Assembly: GCA_000149265.1 (NCBI GenBank)
Contig: CH002614.1
Coordinates: 1,642,507 to 1,706,506, forward strand
DNA from: Ciona savignyi
Lineage: Eukaryota; Chordata; Ascidiacea; Phlebobranchia; Cionidae
DNA: 64,000 bases
Direction: 5' to 3'
In this document: piece by piece, positions 56,957-64,000 of the stretch
How the letters are laid out: each line of letters starts with the position of its first letter
How positions within the stretch are numbered: the first letter of the stretch is position 1
The notes under the pieces: generated by a model
What the model was told of the DNA's origin: nothing
Databases searched by the model: none
What the model saw: the letters and a program-made list of their open reading frames with translations, nothing else
Translations under genes and position numbers: made by a program

Positions 56957-59900
56957 CTAAAAATTTCGATATCTAGCGCTTATTGAAAGAATCCGACTTA
57001 CGAGTGTGAAGCTGTCGTATATTCGCATCAACTCATCAGTGTGGTACTGGTTGAGAACGACAAAGTTTTCGAGGTCTGGGTTGAGGTTCCTCGCGCAGTT
57101 TAAACAATGTACCAGGTGAGTCTGCAGGTTGCTCTCGGAGCGTCGGACGAACAACAAGTTGAACAACTCAACCTGGGGGGTTGATGGAGTTAGAATCAAT
57201 AAAATGAAGCGTTCGGTTTTAGGTTTCACTTGCAATGTGATCGCACATGAAAAAGGTGATGTATAATAAACACAGGCCCCACAGAAAATAGGAAATGAAC
57301 TGTGATCATCACACATAACAATTACCTAACCGTAAACATTACTTCAAAAAATTGATTACTTTAAAAATAAGAGATCTGTTAGTGTTCATGAATGATTGCA
57401 ACATGGTCCTCATGAATCCTTCTTTACTTTTTGAACATTATGGTTTGCAGCATGCGTAAAAATGCATTAAGGCAAGATTACTCCCATTGAACTAAAAACC
57501 CTTGGTCATTCGGCAGTTATCTTATGACATATTTAAAAAATTTGTTGCCCATAATCTTACGAATTCAAATAAACTACATTATACTTGTTCGAAAATCTTT
57601 AAAAACTACCAATTTTCCAACCACTCCCCAGATAGGATGGGTAAACCTCACCTCGCATGTTTCGCAGTAGTGCGAGTGTTCCTCATCGGTCCTTCCATGC
57701 CATATCACGTCGATGTTGTTCTTCTTGAGATTATCGAGCATCTGCTGACATTGCCACAATGAACGCATCATGCAGGTTCTGTGGAGGGAGAAGGGGTTAG
57801 AATGGAGAACCCACAAAAACGCATCCCGTGGGCGATCTTTAGAGCAGGAAACAGATATACGAAAATGTAATACCAAGATATTTCTCTGTATACTCCATTA
57901 CCGCCAGGGGTCAGTTAATAGTATCAATTTGTGCATTTCTGATTTTCTATACTCAATGTGGTTAGAGTGAGTTGGGAATTAGTAAAAAATTCCGTAGTTC
58001 TATAATTAAGTATTTTAGTATTGCCTTTGTTCTGTATGCATCAGCATTAAGCACGGATACTCCAGTGCCGATAAATAATTTGAAACGTCCATACAGTACA
58101 CAAATCCAGTAGACACTTCCAGTATCATTCTGTGCATGATTTAAAAAACTCTAATAAGGAATCTTAAATTGCCAAAGTTTAGAAACTCACTTCATCATAT
58201 TGAAGAGCTTGGGGTTAGTGATGCGAACGTGTTGTGCCATGTTCCATGTCAGTTGAACGATGGGAACGATGGACTTGTAACCACAGAATTTATTCCATTC
58301 GTATCTTTCCACAGTCATCTGGTACTGGTGGGGGGACACTAGACCCACATTCCATGCTATATTGTTGCACCAACCCTGGAGATAAATAAATGACCCATTT
58401 TTAGCGAGAAGTATATATTTAAACGACGCCATATTTGGACAAAAATATAACCTTGCAGGTAGCATTAGGATAAATTCCTTGTTAAGGAAAAACACACAAA
58501 CATCACAATGTAGAAATTGTCAAGACAGCGAGGTTAAAAAGAATGAAAAATACAATTTAACGAAGTCACACTTGGACAAAAATCTAACATCCTAGCAGGC
58601 AGTATTTAGGCAAAAATTCGTAAAAAAATAAAAACTATCCTAGGTTAACCAAAACACTGGTAGATCACAATGTATTAAGAGCTATGTCGGGTGTGTGAAG
58701 CGCACTAAAAACACATTTAAGTGAATTCAACAAGAATTGAGGTGTTGGGCGTAAACTTTATTTTTGACCAGACTATTTGTTCGTCTTAGAACAGTGTGAG
58801 AAATTTAAAATAATATGGTGTGGACCCATCATGATATTCTACTCACCACGGCTTGCACCCAATGCACTGTCCCCGCATTGAGCCACACAAGATCACCAGG
58901 CTTCTGTATGAACCGATACACTGGTATGTTGGCGTGGTAGAGATCCTCCAACACTGGCCACCATGAGCCCGATAAGTAGTTGATGTTGTGTCTGCGCAAC
59001 AATGCGGTTTATATACTTTGGGGGTTTGAAGGAGGTTTTGGGTTGGAAATGTAGAAGAACTGATTTTGGGTGGGGGGTTTGCAAACGGTAATTTTAATTT
59101 GCGGTTTGAGGGAAATAAGTTTGGGTTTTGGTTTAGTTTAAATATAAAGCGCCAAGCTAAAAACACAAAAAGTGGTATTGGTAATTAGAGCTAAAAACAC
59201 ATTTATATGGTATTGGTAAGTAGAGCAATACCATATAAAAAAGTAACAATACTACATGCAAGTTTATTAGATATTAACGCAATGAATTTTACTGTTATCA
59301 AAGATCACAAGTCACTAAAATAAATATTATAAGATTACATACAAAGAAATCACAAATCACTATAGCATACAACAGGGACTGATTTAGAAATCCAAGCAAA
59401 TATCCTTGAACCGGAACTTACTTCTCTCAAATGTTGCTAAAATAGCTACTATATTATTAAACTGCTAAATTAATTTAAACATCAATGAATGGCTAACACA
59501 ACCACAAATCACAATTCACTATTTTTTACAGTTTTTTTTAGCTAAACAGGCTACAAAACATACTTCTCGCACAGATTGCAGATCTCCCCCCAATATTCCT
59601 CTGGCACGGCGAACCACTCGCAATCCCCCGGTCCGATGTTGATGTTGATCGCAGAGTAGTTGTTGTTCTCCTGGTGACCGGGGGTCCGGGAGCCGGGGAC
59701 CTTCATGTAGAGTTGGATCGTGTTCATTCCCAAGATGCTGTGCCCGACATGACTCAGCATGTTGCCCGCGGAGACGAGCTAAAAATGAAATGTTAAATGA
59801 GTGACTCAGCAAAATTGATTTGAACTTTTTTTATAATTGATGATTTTTAGCAAAAAATTATAATTCTGTTGATATATATACTCCCTAAATTTTTTTAGCA

Positions 59901-62900
59901 TAATGAATATTTCTGCATTTTTGTTGATTTTGTTTTTACTATATGTTTGAAATAAATAAAGTACTTGTTAGTGAAAATATTTATAGCTTAAACCAGACTT
60001 TTACTTTAATATTAATTATCGCAACCCAATAACACAAAGGAACAAATACTTCCCAAAGTGTGGGAGTGCGGTACATAATTATTGACGTTCTCCACTAATT
60101 GGCCTGTGGCTAACTACTTGTATATTCGGAGGAATAGAGGTAATACATGGGCTTTGTAATTAATAATTATTTTCCTATTTTTAACACATATTTCATTAGT
60201 CATTCCTGAGGTCAGTTACCTCACCCATGGGTTAAAGACAATGCAATACGCCCACTACCGTGGTGTTAAAGTAATAGTTCCCTAGCCCCAGTGGTTAAGA
60301 ACACTACAATAGCCTCCCAATTACAACACCTCCATTTAAAGACACTGCAGTACCCCCACCTGGGGTTAAAGCAATACCCCCCACTTCCCAACCCCGTAAT
60401 TAAACCACCAGCTCACCCGAAACAACCATGGGAGCTTGGAAAGCTCCTGCAGCTGCAACTTCCACTTCTTTTCATCCGAGAGATCGATGTTGGTCCCGAA
60501 CTTGATAGTTTTGAATGTCTTCCTCTTCGATGTGGACTTGCTGGAGCACGGATCGGATGCGTCGCTCGTTCCACGACTAGACTTCTCTCCGGAGGTGTTT
60601 TGGTTCGTGTTCCTCTTCGCTTCCTCGTCCTGAGGATTGGATGGGAGTTATTATTGGGTGGAGCTGCTTGCTGAGTATTGAACTCTGCACACTTTGAGTG
60701 GCAGTTTCCATTGTTGCTGGTAGAAACTTGCAAAATGCATCCCTGATTTCCTAACTGCACCCCTAGGTCCCCTATTAGGTTTACAAATACTTTACAATTT
60801 TTAAACAAAGATTTTAACTAAAATCATTATTTGATCACATTTTAACATGGTGCACTTATTTCTTTCTGTCAATACAAGAGGCTTATCTAATTTGCCAAGT
60901 AATTGCCGGACAGTGATATTATACTTGGTTATTAAATACTCCTGTGACCAGATGCTCACACTGCAATAGCCTAGACCATCAAGCTTAAACTTCCCATACA
61001 AGGACAAGCCACAAAGATAAGGTCAGCTAAGAGTATACAGTATACAAGGCTTTTTTATTGGCAGATCACCTAGGATGGTGATGAATTACTATACACATAA
61101 TCACACCACTATTCCTATCTATTCCTAGCAAACCACACACCACTATTCCGATTTATTCTTACCTTCATAGATTCTTGGAAAGTCATGGCCTGATACTGCG
61201 CATACTTGGCGATGCTACTGTACGATCGACTGCTCTCACACAACCAGACTTTGTTGGTTCCGTTGCTATCCCAGTTCTCCTCCGATGGTTGTTGTGCCTG
61301 GGGGGATGTGATTCGTGTGTTAGTCATTGTGGATGATTTCATGTTGTCCGCAATAGACAATTTGTACAAGGTTGTACCGGGTGTAAATACTCCCACCAAC
61401 CTACTGTATGTAGGCAACATGCCTTGCTATAAATGGAACTATATAAATATGTTGTCCGCAATTTACAATGTGTGTTAAAGTGTGGAAATATAAGTTTCTG
61501 ATAACCATTTTTAAAAACACTTACGCCATAACAACACAAGCTAGTTTTGTTAGGACAGCGTCGGTTGTTTTTAAGCGTACAGTCAAATTCCTTTACTATG
61601 TACCACCCGTCACGACCGTGGTTAAAGTGACCAAGGTGGCATAGAAAAAGGGTTTGTAAAAAAAGTGGTATAGTTGCGAGATTTGCCTTTTTAGGTTGTA
61701 TAGAGTGTAAATACTTCCCTAATTTTATGCAATCTACCTTCCTATATTAGACAATATAAAAATGTCAAGTATTTGTTGAACCCAATATTTCTATGTTTTT
61801 CAATCAATTTTAATCAATAAAATTGCAAACATCTTTAATCAAGCATATATATCTGCATTAAAAAAATACTTGGGAAAACAGACCAAAATGTCTATGAAGA
61901 TGTTTTGCTTGTGAACCAACCCTTAACGATGATCCTTTTTTCACATGTTAGTGTTTACGCTATTGCGGTCAATTTCAATATTTACACAACAAACTCTGCC
62001 AGGCTGTTATGATGGGGATTCCCCAATCTCAGAGCAAATATAAACAAGGTTACCTTACACGCCATTGTAAATAATAGTGTACAGGGGTTTCCCCATATAT
62101 ATGCATATGTAAATACAACATAAAAGACTTTCTACCTAGCACACATGAAAGATGGGCAGATTTAAAATGTGTAAATTGAATAGCCTTTACATTGAAATTT
62201 AGCTTATCATACAAGATCTAGGTTATGTAAGAATTAATAACATGCTGTCCTTATGCATTCAAAAGATGTCAAAAACATTCAGATAAGTGAATCCAAGTAA
62301 TTAGTAGCAACAAGCAATATGGCCGGGTATGCACTAATTCCAAGATCAAAACAGGTAAAATGTAATTTTAGGATTGCACTTAGTAAACTTCTTAGTATGT
62401 ATACAATTACGTATTAGCTAGAAAAGTCCTTTGTGTAACTGAGCAAACCAACTTTTGTGATAAAAGTAAAATGAATTTCCACCATCAATTTTAACAATTC
62501 AATATTAAGTTCTAATGTCTTCATTAAATTACGTTGAAATAATTCCACTTTTCTAGTTAAAAGGGTTCCAAATTTCTAGATTTAAAATTATATTTTAGAA
62601 TATCTCCAAACTTTGGATAAAGACATCGTAGGTAAGAGAAAACAAGCAGGAGGTGGCGGTAAAGAAAAAGCAGGGGCTTCTTACCTGAGTCCGAACCTCG
62701 ACTGTGCATTGAGGGTTGCTCTCGACCAACGTCTTGGTGGAGAAGAGACCAAGGTCAAGTTTCAACGCGGCTGCTAGACCCCGGATCACAGTGACAGGGT
62801 TTTGAGGATTGGTGCAAAAATCAGCGAGCGCTCTCGACATTGCTTCCTTCTTGCTCTCCAGCTGGAAAGGGGTTGAAAGTTTAGGAAATTTAACCCGAAA

Positions 62901-63523
62901 ATAAAAAAGCCTATGGAACATTCACACCATATGCTGCATTATTATGCGTTAAACGGTACAAATAGGTAAATACGGTTAAAATTTTACTTATCTGTATAAA
63001 TTTGTAAAAATTCGCCAAACGGTAGGTACATACGAGTTATAATTCTACTTATCTGTATAAATTTAACATTTGGTAAAAATAAAATAAACTCTATCGCTAG
63101 AGACTAATAAAAAAATGCGGTAAAATAACATATATACTGCTTTGGAACACTTATAATGCCTCATTTAAGGAAGAGAGCCCAAATAACATTGCATTATAAC
63201 ACCACTAAGTAGTAATTTTCTAATTATAGTGATGAAGGTAATAGTTTGCGGCAAAAATAAACCAACAATAAACCCTAAGGAACAATGAATATCAGGAAGT
63301 GGATGAAAGTAGTAAACTGCATATAAAATCGATGTGGCAGAAAAAAGCCTAAACACCGTACCAACTTTCCCCGGTTATTTATATGTAACTCACATATATT
63401 GTTGGGGCCGGGGGACTCAACTCTTCCTTCGGGAGGGTTTGTTTTCTTGAGGGGGGTTTCGACGGTGGTGGGCACTTATCGAGGTGCAGGTGTTTCGGGG
63501 AGGAACCATTGCACATTAGTTTC
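56957..63523 (-). CDS. KDM6A-like: KDM6/UTX-type H3K27 demethylase, C-terminal half (5' part outside window)
   Basis: Nine exons: 63394-63523, 62685-62861, 61163-61297, 60417-60629, 59564-59778, 58847-58991, 58191-58375, 57652-57778 and 56957-57172. All phases match. The JmjC domain removes methyl groups from H3K27 with Fe(II) and 2-oxoglutarate in the nucleus. The Fe ligands are visible: His and Glu in PGHQENNNY (exon 5) and His in NAGTVHWV (exon 6). The zinc (GATA-like) helix-bundle domain has CETCE in exon 8 and HCLNCAR in exon 9, two CxxC pairs. Other UTX hallmarks are [43 protein letters not shown] and IIWHGRT-like [10 protein letters not shown]. The N-terminal TPR repeats lie beyond the right edge. 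The last exon may read through to the stop at 56957 (end RIYDSFTL then [14 protein letters not shown]), or splice at GTAAGT after FTL to an unseen exon. Confidence 0.95.
60215..60400. repeat. Degenerate tandem tract in a KDM6 intron
   Basis: Loose repeats of 'gttaaagacaatgcaata' followed by C-rich runs (ccccca, cctcccaatta, ccccacc), about 30-45 bp apart. It begins on the low side of KDM6 exon 4. Confidence 0.6.
62970..63075. repeat. Two-copy direct repeat of about 60 bp in a KDM6 intron
   Basis: The block 'ttacttatctgtataaattt' preceded by 'acggttaaaatt' near 62970 and 'acgagttataatt' near 63030 recurs with a shared 'tgcggtaaaa'-like flank. Confidence 0.6.
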
Positions 63524-64000
63524 CTGCGTGGGGGGTGATTAGAATTGTATAATGATGCTTTAAACGAGTCTAAGTCGTACAACTTCCAACCCAGCCGCTA
63601 GGCATTAAGCAAATAGAATAAAAAGAATTTAAAACAAAGAAAAAGAGGTAAAGAGCTGGTGCTGTATAATTGTGGTTATCACAACATCTCGTTGCAACTA
63701 CAAAACTCAAGAAGAATTGCCACCTCATGATAATATCATGCAGCAATAACGACTATCATTACATGTGAATCAAAATGCAAAAATCATCTGACATAGTCGG
63801 TGGGATATTGAACATAGGTTTCTTCTAAAGAACTGATATTTGAAACAACGGATACAGAAATTTATACCAAAGCTAGTTTGAAATTCTCTGTCAACCTGTC
63901 TACTATTAGGTGGTTGAATGATTAGTAACATTTCATTAATTATGAGTTTTAAACTCGAGCGTCGTTAGAGTTGGCTATAGATTAGTAAATAAGTAAACAA
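63524..64000. other. KDM6 intron running off the right edge
   Basis: No exon could be recognised. KDM6 upstream coding sequence (linker and TPR region) must lie further right. Confidence 0.6.

Noticed and set aside
60291-60674. 127-codon plus-strand frame and 131-codon alternate minus frame
   Set aside because: They overlap KDM6 exon 4, whose own frame matches the conserved [15 protein letters not shown] segment.

Overview
This looks like a eukaryotic, animal nuclear window. The A/T-rich sequence has genes split into short exons (about 50-260 nt) by introns of a few hundred bases, with GT/AG borders, a chordate-type KDM6 (UTX) histone demethylase, a sperm-tail FSIP2-like gene and many tRNA-derived SINEs. 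Compact introns plus these gene families suggest an invertebrate chordate, most likely an ascidian of the Ciona type; the species assignment is inference. Every gene I can support is on the minus strand.

Layout. (1) 1-3969: 5' part of a secreted or cell-surface multi-EGF gene (signal peptide, N-terminal segment, three EGF modules), running off the left edge. (2) 3970-14189: about 10 kb with no supportable gene. (3) 14190-55124: one very long FSIP2-like gene. I reconstruct 31 exons whose splice phases chain to a 1551-residue frame. Its N-terminal exons (50982-55124) carry the recognisable FSIP2 head and coiled coils. The middle and C-terminal exons carry repeated amphipathic helices of the pattern h-x-x-hh-x-x-hh-x-x-hh, which is the pattern of PKA-RII anchoring helices in AKAPs. 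(4) 24030-44098: a 20-kb intron of that gene (if the one-gene model holds) holding six intronless seven-transmembrane receptor genes on the same strand. They form one divergent family with its own motifs and no DRY or NPxxY. (5) 55125-56956: spacer with a GC-rich patch and two copies of GGTCACGTGA. (6) 56957-63523 and beyond the right edge: 3' half of a KDM6/UTX-type H3K27 demethylase, with complete JmjC and GATA-like zinc domains.

Repeats are heavy between 11 and 55 kb: about 29 copies of a tRNA-like SINE, a second tRNA-derived/composite family, a GA-rich inverted-repeat MITE family, a TA-flanked MITE, and several minisatellites, including a 163-bp higher-order array. The EGF and KDM6 ends are nearly free of the main SINE.

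Most noteworthy are the probable multivalent anchoring-helix array in the FSIP2-like protein and the nested family of unusual 7TM receptors. Exons were called by eye from frame, splice sites and phase; no search or transcript was available.
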